This document shows positions 45,171 to 52,220 of a DNA stretch of 64,000 nt, piece by piece (position 1 is the first letter of the stretch; the number at the start of each line of letters is the position of its first letter). A program made the translations under genes and the position numbers. The DNA lies in the IMG/VR virus record IMGVR_UViG_3300010354_000053, positions 1 through 64,000 of that record, one strand, 5' to 3'. This DNA is from a virus. Under the pieces are notes generated by a model that was not told the DNA's origin, searched no databases, and saw only the letters and a program-made list of their open reading frames with translations.

Positions 45171-45500
45171 TTATTCTAATTCAGCACCCATGTCTACGAT
45201 ACCTTCTTTCTGCAACAACGAAAGGGCTAACACTCGTTTAGAATCTGCAAAATTTCTTGTTTCATTGAAGGCACTGCGAAAAGTTTGCAGAACTTCTTGA
45301 GCAGCTTTAAATTCCGAATTAGCTTCCATTTCTTTCTTTGCCTTCAAAACATGCGCATTCTGTTCTGCAATGATCTGTTTTAGTTTATCGACGTTATAAG
45401 TTTTTAGCATTTGCAATTCATCGTAAGAATAATTCTTTACAAACGCTTTTTCAATATCACTCAGATGGCTGTACTTATTTGACTTACTCTTCTTTCTCAT
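45171..45500 (-). CDS. Small helical protein of unknown function
   Basis: A 109-aa protein (MRKKSKSNKYSHLSDIEKAFVKNYSYDELQML...) whose start overlaps the preceding gene (ATGA). It is predicted to be mostly helical, with a coiled-coil-like centre (LKQIIAEQNAHVLKAKKEMEA, split by charge). There is no catalytic motif. It lies between the transferase-like gene and the zinc-ribbon gene, so it may be an accessory subunit. Confidence 0.55.
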   Translation of the reverse strand: MRKKSKSNKYSHLSDIEKAFVKNYSYDELQMLKTYNVDKLKQIIAEQNAHVLKAKKEMEANSEFKAAQEVLQTFRSAFNETRNFADSKRVLALSLLQKEGIVDMGAELE

Positions 45501-46360
45501 TTAACATCCTCCACAAAAAGTAATTGTTTCGTTTTAATGTATGCAGTTTTTTCTTTTACTGAAAAATGGTGTTGTAAAAACTTATGATCAAATTCACATT
45601 CATCTATTAAATTCCAAAATACGTTATCTGAATACAATTCTGGTTTTTTAAGAACTAAAAATTCATTAATGTCATGTCCAACTACATAACTCCCCTTGTG
45701 CAGTATTTTAGGCACTTTACACAAACAGCTTTCTACTTGACCAATCGGCGCGTTCCAAATTTTTGATAAATTCCAACCCAAAGCTTCCCATTCTGGGATT
45801 ATGTCTTTAGTAAATTTTTGATTAATACCATATAGGTAACGAAGTCCAAATACTGGTCCAGTATTTTTGTTAGGATCAGAGCTTTCGATTCCTAACCCAT
45901 TAATACGAAAGCTTTTATATCCAAGCGTTTGATCCATGAGTTCACAAGTTTTATAGCAGGCCCAATCACCAAAATATGGAATAGTCTTGAATAACTCTCT
46001 TCCGCTGTTAAAATCTAACTGCTCTGTTTTAAGCGTTGATTCAACTGTTAACCATCTATCAAAAGCTTTTTCAAAATTTTCAGTTCGTCGCACTTGTGGT
46101 GTTCGACCACGTTCCATTCCAAACTTACTGATTTTTTCAAACATCTGAATGGGTGTTTTACCTTCAGCAATTCCCCGCATGAATAAAACCATGCTTTCGA
46201 TAGAATAGTAATATACGTACATGAAAATTGCGGTTTCGGGGTCAAATTTTTCGTGATTAATAATTGATTTTAGAAAAGGATAAACAGGGTCAACATCTTG
46301 TGTGCGAATTAAAGCTAAGCTAGCCTTCTCGAAATCAGAAAAGTTAAATAGATGTTGCAT
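45497..46360 (-). CDS. Amino-acid:DNA transferase-like (aGPT-pyrophosphorylase type) protein
   Basis: A 287-aa protein starting MQHLFNFSDFEKA; the ATG lies within the end of the flavoenzyme gene. It looks like the helical, DNA-glycosylase-related proteins called alpha-glutamyl/putrescinyl thymine pyrophosphorylases: TQDVDPVYPFLKSIIN near the start, AIFMYVYYYSIES, and later IPYFGDWACYKTCELMDQTLG followed by GLRYLYG. In phages such as SP10, phiW-14, ViI and M6 this family replaces the diphosphate or phosphate on 5-hydroxymethyl-dU with an amino acid or amine. The call rests on remembered family patterns plus operon context, so a profile search is essential. Confidence 0.5.
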   Translation of the reverse strand: MQHLFNFSDFEKASLALIRTQDVDPVYPFLKSIINHEKFDPETAIFMYVYYYSIESMVLFMRGIAEGKTPIQMFEKISKFGMERGRTPQVRRTENFEKAFDRWLTVESTLKTEQLDFNSGRELFKTIPYFGDWACYKTCELMDQTLGYKSFRINGLGIESSDPNKNTGPVFGLRYLYGINQKFTKDIIPEWEALGWNLSKIWNAPIGQVESCLCKVPKILHKGSYVVGHDINEFLVLKKPELYSDNVFWNLIDECEFDHKFLQHHFSVKEKTAYIKTKQLLFVEDVK

Positions 46361-47249
46361 ATAAATACTCTTGAACGCCGTCAGCAAGTTCTTTAATGTA
46401 TGTTGGAGCATGGCGTAAGCCGTTTGCAGATTTTGGAGTTACATACATACAATTACCTTCTTGAATAAACGCATGTAAATAGTCTTCCATATAAGCTGGC
46501 CTCCAGCCTGTTTTTGGCTCTCCCGTTATTTCAATACTTACCTGGCCATTGGTTACTTTAGAAATATGCTCAATAATTTTTTGAATTTTATCTTTAATTT
46601 CTAAATCTTTTTGTTCTTTTTGATAAATAAAATGAGTACCAAGATAATAGGCATCGGTAGTGGGTTTTGGATATAGATACGCATTAATAAAACGACCTTC
46701 TTTTGCATTTAAACAAAATCTTGGATAACGATCAAATACTTCTCCGCTTGGCTTGCACTCTACCGACCATCCCCAACGATAATCGGTAGGTTTATATTTA
46801 TGAAAACCATTAGCGTGAATAATAAGGCGATTTGTTGGAGTTTTATTTATGCGAGAAGAAAAGAAAAAATCTTGGGTAAACTGCACAAACGCTTGTACAT
46901 TAACATGCATTGATTGTTTGTTTAAAACTTTAATATTACCTATAGTTTGCACGTACCTGAGTTCTTTAGAATTATTATGATGCGGAATGCTTTTTTGGGT
47001 ATATCCGTAAGGGACAGCTTCTGAAAAAAGAATAATTGGTCTGCGGTCTGTTTGGCTGAACGATTGTAGCCAAAGGTTATAATTAATTGCATCTAGCTCT
47101 TCACCTGATGGGTAAATACACCCAGTACTTGCCTTCCATGCACCGGGTGAATCGTCGTCTTCCCACGAAAACATAATTTTTCTACTAGTAAGCTCCCAAG
47201 CAAGAAGTGAACCAATCAATCCAAAGCCTTTAATATGTACTGTAGACAT
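46344..47249 (-). CDS. FAD-dependent oxidoreductase/lyase of the DAO (glycine-oxidase-like) family
   Basis: A 301-aa flavoprotein. The Rossmann motif IKGFGLIGSLLAWEL (G8, G10, G13) is at the N-terminus, with an acidic residue (E30 in FSWEDDD) at the end of the second strand. The C-terminal GWRPAYMEDYLHAFI and KSANGLRHAPTYIKELADG match the FAD- and substrate-end motifs of D-amino-acid-oxidase-like enzymes. In thymidine hypermodification, flavin-dependent lyases trim a glycine attached to 5-methyl-dU. Adjacent genes encode the proposed transferase, kinase and deaminase, so that role is favoured here. Confidence 0.65.
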   Translation of the reverse strand: MSTVHIKGFGLIGSLLAWELTSRKIMFSWEDDDSPGAWKASTGCIYPSGEELDAINYNLWLQSFSQTDRRPIILFSEAVPYGYTQKSIPHHNNSKELRYVQTIGNIKVLNKQSMHVNVQAFVQFTQDFFFSSRINKTPTNRLIIHANGFHKYKPTDYRWGWSVECKPSGEVFDRYPRFCLNAKEGRFINAYLYPKPTTDAYYLGTHFIYQKEQKDLEIKDKIQKIIEHISKVTNGQVSIEITGEPKTGWRPAYMEDYLHAFIQEGNCMYVTPKSANGLRHAPTYIKELADGVQEYLYATSI

Positions 47250-47265
47250 TTTTTAATTCCCGATT

Positions 47266-47736
47266 TTAGTACGGACCAAATGCTCCTCCGCCTCCGCGGC
47301 GCCGCGATGGCACTGCATTCTGGCGTTGTTGTTCTTCCCACTCCCTCTGCAACTCCTCTTGTGTTGCCGTTAGTACTGGCGACGGCGTGCGTTGATTCGC
47401 CGCCGTTGTCCCGTTTCCCACAGGTTGCTGCTGTTTTGGTGTAGGAGAAGAAAGATTTTGGTTAATTCGTTGCAATACTTCCACTACAGGATTGCTAGAA
47501 ATTTCTTTAAACAGAGCCGCTAGCTTTACTGCCTTTTCTTCTACTTCGGATATTGCTTTAGCCGTTTCTGGATTGTTATTTTCTAGTAATTGCTCCAGCA
47601 CAATGTTTAGGCTTTTTTGAATATGCCCCCAAAGAAATTCTCCGCTAGGAAGGGTCAAAATGCCCTCTTTAAGAGCTTCATTCTCGAGAGCCGATTGAAC
47701 ATCGCTCAGTAATTTAATTTTTTCTTTCTTGTCCAT
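47266..47736 (-). CDS. Unknown helical protein with disordered Gly/Gln-rich tail
   Basis: A 156-aa protein starting MDKKEKIKLLSDVQSALE; the ATG follows the recA stop with GAGGGA as ribosome site. The first ~90 residues are helical. The tail is disordered and rich in Gln, Thr and Pro, ending RRRGGGGAFGPY. Its DNA is more GC-rich than its surroundings toward the 3' end. Position after recA suggests a recombination accessory or oligomerisation factor; no family recognised. Confidence 0.5.
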   Translation of the reverse strand: MDKKEKIKLLSDVQSALENEALKEGILTLPSGEFLWGHIQKSLNIVLEQLLENNNPETAKAISEVEEKAVKLAALFKEISSNPVVEVLQRINQNLSSPTPKQQQPVGNGTTAANQRTPSPVLTATQEELQREWEEQQRQNAVPSRRRGGGGAFGPY

Positions 47737-47737
47737 A

Positions 47738-48826
47738 TCATCCCTCGTAAATATCAGCATTCATAGCAATACCCATGTTTTTTGAAGTAAATACTTCTTG
47801 CTTGATTTTGGCGTATAGGTTTTCATCCATTTTGACCAAATCTACAAACTTAGACATATTTCCCCCCTTGATTCCAAGCTCCTCCGGGCCAAAATAAATT
47901 GTGTTTCCTGTTTCTTTTTTATAGAGAACACCGAGATTAAGAGCTAGCTCAACAAGTTCTTCGTATTGGTTAGCTAGTTCGCCACTTTCCATATTTAACC
48001 AGAATTCAGCAGCTTTGCCCTCGACAGTAAGGCGCGTTTTATTAACTTTGCAGCGAACCTTAGAACCGACTGCAATATTCTTGCCTTGGCCGTCTTTGGA
48101 TTCGGAGACCAGCTTGTCCTTCATGCCAGTTGCCTTTTCCAAAAAAATAATAGTCGAGCATAGGTGTTTTAGCCGTTGACCGCCAGTAAGCACCCATGGA
48201 TAGTACTTAGCCATACGGGTATCGAGGTTTGCCATAGCATGGTTAGTAAGCACGACCAACACTTCGCACTCGTTAGCAATACGGTTTAATACGTTTAAGG
48301 CTGGATTGATGCTTTTAGAAATACCACCGTATCCATTAGCAGCACCGCTAACATCGCCTTCTTCCATTGCCCCCTGTTCGCCAAGTGCAGTAAGAGCTTT
48401 AACGGAATCAAGGACAATTGCGCAACAATCCTTGTTTTTTTTGATTTCCTCTTCTGCCTTAGCTAGAGGCTTAATAGCACCTTCAAACGTGTTTGATTGA
48501 ATAACTACCAGACGGTCGAGATCAACACCTAAACTGGCTGCACGTTCGGGGTTAAACGCATATTCTGTGTCGATAAATATGCCGTATTTAGTTGGATTCA
48601 TCCGCTGTTCTTGTGCAAGCAGCTTTAGAGCCATAAGACTTTTACCCGAGCCGGGTGAACCCCACAGCATAACTAGTTCACCGACCGGAATACCACCGCC
48701 TACGGCCCAGTCAAATGAAACCGAACCGGTAGAGCGAACTTGTTTTTGTTTATTAGAAAATTCTTTGGCTACGGCTACTCGCTCCATTTTTAACATTGAC
48801 GATAAATAACTTGGTAGTTTTGACAT
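47738..48826 (-). CDS. recA: RecA/UvsX-type recombinase
   Basis: A 362-aa recombinase. Walker A GSPGSGKS is at 56-63, FIDTEYAFNPERAASLGVD at ~90-108 is the RecA-like metal/ATP region, CCAIVLDSVKAL is the Walker B strand, and VVLTNHAMANLDT follows. It is nearer to bacterial RecA in these motifs than to T4 UvsX, and like RecA it drives strand exchange on SSB-covered DNA. The C-terminal part (~270-362) is phage-specific. GAGGT before the start. Neighbours encode SSB and SbcCD, so it belongs to a recombination-dependent replication set. Confidence 0.9.
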   Translation of the reverse strand: MSKLPSYLSSMLKMERVAVAKEFSNKQKQVRSTGSVSFDWAVGGGIPVGELVMLWGSPGSGKSLMALKLLAQEQRMNPTKYGIFIDTEYAFNPERAASLGVDLDRLVVIQSNTFEGAIKPLAKAEEEIKKNKDCCAIVLDSVKALTALGEQGAMEEGDVSGAANGYGGISKSINPALNVLNRIANECEVLVVLTNHAMANLDTRMAKYYPWVLTGGQRLKHLCSTIIFLEKATGMKDKLVSESKDGQGKNIAVGSKVRCKVNKTRLTVEGKAAEFWLNMESGELANQYEELVELALNLGVLYKKETGNTIYFGPEELGIKGGNMSKFVDLVKMDENLYAKIKQEVFTSKNMGIAMNADIYEG

Positions 48827-48834
48827 TTATTACC

Positions 48835-49305
48835 TCATGCACGGATGCTGATATTGTTAAAGTTAGTACGGCCATAAATATTTTTCTTAACATCATCTAT
48901 GGAAATTGATAGCACTGAACGGACTGAAGATAAATAAGAATAAACGCTCTCCCAATATGCTTCATCCTCTTGTGCCATTTGATATTCTGGTTGAATACAA
49001 ATAAATGCCTGTTTATCTTTTTCTGTGGGTTTTTGTAGATTTTTTTCAGCCGCCCATTCGGGGAATTTTTCAATTCGTAATACCGATTCAATTCGTTCCT
49101 TTTCAATCTTTGATTTAGACAAAGAGTATTGTGCTTTAGTCATTAGCTCAGAAATGGCAAGCAGTCCTTCACGCATTGACTGTAAAAACACAGGAGCGTC
49201 GTGTTCGCTAACTTGCACAGATTGTTTGCTCTTTGCAATAAAAGGAGCAAGTTGATTAGCGATCATGTTCATTTGATCGCGCTTAGAAACAACTTCTGAT
49301 GCCAT
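48835..49305 (-). CDS. Small helical protein between ssb and recA; mediator candidate
   Basis: A 156-aa protein; the ATG at 49303-49305 has AGGTGG upstream and lies just past the terminator that follows ssb. It is highly helical (LLAISELMTKAQYSLSKSKIEKERIES; YWESVYSYLSSVRSVLSISID). Position, size and helical content resemble recombination mediator proteins such as UvsY, which load the recombinase onto SSB-coated DNA. Sequence similarity to UvsY is not clear by eye, so this is a hypothesis. Confidence 0.35.
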   Translation of the reverse strand: MASEVVSKRDQMNMIANQLAPFIAKSKQSVQVSEHDAPVFLQSMREGLLAISELMTKAQYSLSKSKIEKERIESVLRIEKFPEWAAEKNLQKPTEKDKQAFICIQPEYQMAQEDEAYWESVYSYLSSVRSVLSISIDDVKKNIYGRTNFNNISIRA

Positions 49306-49322
49306 ATGTCCACCTAATATAT

Positions 49323-49350
49323 AAAAAAACCGACCAAATGCATGGTCGGT
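49323..49350 (-). terminator. Intrinsic terminator downstream of ssb
   Basis: ACCGACC (49344-49350 complement) and GGTCGGT (49329-49335 complement) form a 7-bp stem with an 8-base loop, followed on the minus strand by seven T residues (49323-49329). It lies between the ssb stop and the next gene in the same direction, so it should reduce read-through from a strongly expressed ssb while letting some transcription continue. Confidence 0.8.
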
Positions 49351-49373
49351 CAAAAACAAATTATTGAGTACTA

Positions 49374-50291
49374 TTAGAAGGGATTCCAGTTCTCATCATC
49401 TGTGCTGTCAAAATCAACAGATGCAGAACTTGCAGCCGGCTTACTACTACCTTCTTCTCCACTGTTAGCAGATTTGCGGAGTAAACGTTCAGGAAGTTCT
49501 GTGCCACCAGACGCAACAAATGCAGCCATTTCATCTTCACTCCAAAGGCGAGAAGCAAACATTTGCACTAAATCGATCATCTTTTCTGGATCTTTGAGGC
49601 GATCTTTAACAGAATTAGGGAGTGTTTGCTCATAAAGCATTTCGGTTTTTTGGCGACCAACCATCTTTGATTCAACGCAAAGATCTGCGGAATAACGAGT
49701 GTCGAGCTTTTCTCCAGTTTTATTTAATACCATCCAACCAGTAGGCTCAGAAGGATTGTAAACTTGTGCGTTATAATCTTTAAATTTATGCACAACACCA
49801 CTGATTTTTTTGCCGGCGTCACCAAAGATAGACTTGATCAACGAAGTTTTAGCATCAAGTACCGAAATCTTGTCGTCGCCGCGAAGAACAACAAGAACAG
49901 AGAATCTACGTTTTTGCTCAAAGGATTTAGCAAGCGTAGAGTGGTTCAAGTATTTTTCATGCATCTTATGACCAGGGGCTTTAGCACCCATTTCTTCGAG
50001 CTTGACGGCTTCATCGCGGTGCTTCCAATGAGCATCGCAGATAGAACACGTTTTGCCAACAGAGCGAGGGCATGGAATACGCATGTATTCACCATTCAAA
50101 GTGTATTCATGGAAATGGTTTTCTGCGTATGGACGAGGTTTACCAACATGTTGATTAACAACTACACGCAACGTAAGTGGCCAAGTAGTGTTTTTAGCAC
50201 CGCCAACATAGTTGATTTTTTCGCGTTGTTCTTTTTGTTTACCAACAGAGAAGTCTTCATTTTCAAGAAGTGAATAATCAAAATTTTCCAT
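49374..50291 (-). CDS. gp32-like single-stranded DNA-binding protein
   Basis: A 305-aa SSB of the T4 gp32 type. The zinc site looks conserved: H61 in NHFHEY, C74, C82 and C85 in CPRSVGKTCSIC, with the H61-C74 spacing of 13 equal to that in gp32. The core has the strand pattern of the OB domain (RFSVLVVLRG, SVLDAKTSLIKSIFG). The tail is acidic and ends STDDENWNPF, a hydrophobic tip like the C-terminal peptide that recruits partners in bacterial SSBs. It covers ssDNA and is expected at high level; a terminator follows. Confidence 0.85.
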   Translation of the reverse strand: MENFDYSLLENEDFSVGKQKEQREKINYVGGAKNTTWPLTLRVVVNQHVGKPRPYAENHFHEYTLNGEYMRIPCPRSVGKTCSICDAHWKHRDEAVKLEEMGAKAPGHKMHEKYLNHSTLAKSFEQKRRFSVLVVLRGDDKISVLDAKTSLIKSIFGDAGKKISGVVHKFKDYNAQVYNPSEPTGWMVLNKTGEKLDTRYSADLCVESKMVGRQKTEMLYEQTLPNSVKDRLKDPEKMIDLVQMFASRLWSEDEMAAFVASGGTELPERLLRKSANSGEEGSSKPAASSASVDFDSTDDENWNPF

Positions 50292-50304
50292 TTTACGGCT
50301 CCTT

Positions 50305-50931
50305 TTAACGGTATTGAAATTTAGCTAGCGACGGATTCATTGAATTATTAGCAGCAGCGGTTACTCTTGATAACTCGATGCCTTCTTCGATTGTTTTGAT
50401 CACGGTTGCAATTTTTTCTTCTTGCGACTTTTTACCACCCCCTTTTGGTACGGCAATTACGGTTCTTGACAAACGACTATTAAGTGGTGTGCGTCGAAAT
50501 GTGTAAAATACGTTTGATTGTAGCTCACCAGTTCTAAAAATTTGAGAAACGCTAATGTTATCTTGTTGCAAAGTTAGATCTTCTACGATTCGCATAAAAT
50601 CACGATTGCTTTCAATTTTTTTAGAAACTCGACTCGTATCAGGGGTTCTGCGAAGAGCTGTCGTGCCGGAAAATAATTTAAGGCAATTAGCAAAAAGGAC
50701 GTTCGCTTCAGTTGCAGAAATTTCAAATGGCATCTCTCTACTTAGAGATGCCGCGTATCCTTTTGTTTTCATTTCTTCCGCCATTTGAATTGCGTAATCA
50801 GAAACGTATCCAAGTTGGATGGGTGAATATTTTTCAACACCTTGAATAATAACTTGAGCTTCATCTTCTTTAAGATCTGATAAATCTATGATTACTGGAA
50901 TTGAATAAGAACGGTCGTACATAACGGTCAT
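50305..50931 (-). CDS. Unknown protein in replication operon
   Basis: A 208-aa protein (MTVMYDRSYSIPVIIDLSDL...) with good ribosome site GGAG; its ATG overlaps the stop of the HNH gene (ATGA). Mixed fold; a basic segment RRTPLNSRLSRTVIAVPKGGGKK near the C-terminus may bind nucleic acid. No family recognised. Its neighbours (ssb, HNH protein, polymerase fragment) suggest a DNA-metabolism role. Confidence 0.55.
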   Translation of the reverse strand: MTVMYDRSYSIPVIIDLSDLKEDEAQVIIQGVEKYSPIQLGYVSDYAIQMAEEMKTKGYAASLSREMPFEISATEANVLFANCLKLFSGTTALRRTPDTSRVSKKIESNRDFMRIVEDLTLQQDNISVSQIFRTGELQSNVFYTFRRTPLNSRLSRTVIAVPKGGGKKSQEEKIATVIKTIEEGIELSRVTAAANNSMNPSLAKFQYR

Positions 50932-51383
50932 TTTTTTCTCCTAGACGGTTTCTTTGGTTTTCGCCTTGCTTTATTTTCAACAATACTTTTTTGTTTATGA
51001 CAAGGAATACATTTTACGGTTAGTCTTGATAATATGTGTTGTTTGGTTTCATCAGTTATGTTTTCCTCATCAAAAAAATCTATGCCAACAAACATTCGAT
51101 CAACATATGTATTCCAATCTTTCCATCCAGAAATCTCAATTACTGGATCTTCATGATCTACCTGTATTTCTTTATAATCGAAAATTTTATTACAGGAGCA
51201 ACACTTATACTTAACTCTTTTTGCCTTGCTCTCTGTTCCGTCTTTTTTAGATGCTTTATATGGAATTTTGGCATTTTCTAAAACAAGTTTTTTGATTGGA
51301 CTAATAGAAAATAAACGCCGAATTGCAGAAATTAACGACGCTCTTAATACCCACTTACGTTTCTTTTTAGATTTCTTTGCCAT
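50928..51383 (-). CDS. HNH-type endonuclease-like protein
   Basis: A 151-aa basic protein with HNH-like arrangement: a CxxC pair (C61, C64 in CCSCNK), VDHEDP (D76-H77), and a second pair at C125/C128 followed by H129-K130 (KCIPCHKQKS). The N- and C-termini are rich in Lys/Arg, as in DNA binders. It may be a packaging, repair or resolving nuclease, or a homing-type enzyme. It sits between the split polymerase fragment and an unknown gene in the same direction, which argues for a housekeeping role rather than a mobile one. No strong ribosome site. Confidence 0.65.
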   Translation of the reverse strand: MAKKSKKKRKWVLRASLISAIRRLFSISPIKKLVLENAKIPYKASKKDGTESKAKRVKYKCCSCNKIFDYKEIQVDHEDPVIEISGWKDWNTYVDRMFVGIDFFDEENITDETKQHILSRLTVKCIPCHKQKSIVENKARRKPKKPSRRKK

Positions 51384-51401
51384 CTATTGATGGTAATAAA
51401 T

Positions 51402-52220
51402 TTAAATTGAAAAGTCGATGATATCTTGTAGATTAAAATATGGTTTTTTCGTAAAACTACTTACGCCAACTTTTCCCACAAATAAACAAAGTTTATGGCG
51501 ATAAGAACCTAGCTTTTTACTTATTTTAGGATCGTATTCAAATACTTTCTTTTTTATACCAGAAACTGGATCATCGACTAGCCGATCTTTTGGCCACATA
51601 CGCACTCGAACATCATCGCTGCCATCAAAGATAGAAACTTCAATAAATTCTTTACCATCATACTTTTTAGTGGCATATCCATTAAAATAACCAAAAAATG
51701 CTTTACGCCACATGCCAGTTTTTACCGAAAATTCAGATATTGTCCCCTTGTAGTTTTTAGCTATTGCTACACGGTCTTCTACTTTCTGGCCATTTTGATC
51801 AATAGTAAATTGGCGAGCGAATGGAAACACTTCGGCAAATTCTTCTTTAGTAGGTTTAAAGCCCAGTTGCTGTAGCGCAGATTGATATACATTACAAAAG
51901 TTAATGGAAAAAATTGGATTAAAATCAGCCAACCACAGCTGACGATCAAAGTCAGACGTGATTTTTTCCATAGGAATGCGTTGGTCTTTGATCTTTGGAA
52001 AACCGGCGGTAGACTTACACGCCTTTTTAAGTTGCTCAACAGCCGCAAATCTCTGGTCTACTGTAAGTGGTTCTGGAAAGCAGTCGTCAAATGCACCACT
52101 CATGATCATAGTTATAATTGGCGAAACCATAATTTTAATTTCGCCGGTTTCATAATTCTGTTTTACGTCCTTAACTTTCGCTAAAAAGTCTTCCCATTTA
52201 CTCAATGTAAACAACCTCAT
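51402..52220 (-). CDS. Detached C-terminal part of DNA polymerase III alpha (HhH remainder + OB fold)
   Basis: A ~270-aa protein. Its start looks like the part of DnaE after the first hairpin: SKWEDFLAKVKD, then VSPIITMIMSGAFDDCFPE, equal in pattern to the bacterial EALIxAGAFD region. The C-terminal ~110 residues resemble the DnaE OB fold (GYFNGYATKKYDGKEFIEVSIFDG, then VRVRMWPKD). The 977-aa polymerase at 37074 ends just before this region, so the two would complement each other in trans. Start is uncertain: ATG 52220 lacks a ribosome site, TTG 52205 has GAGG. There is no intein-like sequence. Confidence 0.55.
   Translation of the reverse strand: MRLFTLSKWEDFLAKVKDVKQNYETGEIKIMVSPIITMIMSGAFDDCFPEPLTVDQRFAAVEQLKKACKSTAGFPKIKDQRIPMEKITSDFDRQLWLADFNPIFSINFCNVYQSALQQLGFKPTKEEFAEVFPFARQFTIDQNGQKVEDRVAIAKNYKGTISEFSVKTGMWRKAFFGYFNGYATKKYDGKEFIEVSIFDGSDDVRVRMWPKDRLVDDPVSGIKKKVFEYDPKISKKLGSYRHKLCLFVGKVGVSSFTKKPYFNLQDIIDFSI

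Noticed and set aside
47235-47444. GC-rich plus-strand frame opposite the recA-downstream gene
   Set aside because: It is antisense to a better-supported gene with a ribosome site; the GC-rich DNA encodes the Gly/Arg/Gln tail on the minus strand.
50928-51383. HNH gene as a homing endonuclease that split the polymerase
   Set aside because: It adjoins the small polymerase piece but not the large one, and has coupled overlaps with both operon partners; there is no intron-like sequence. It remains only a remote possibility.
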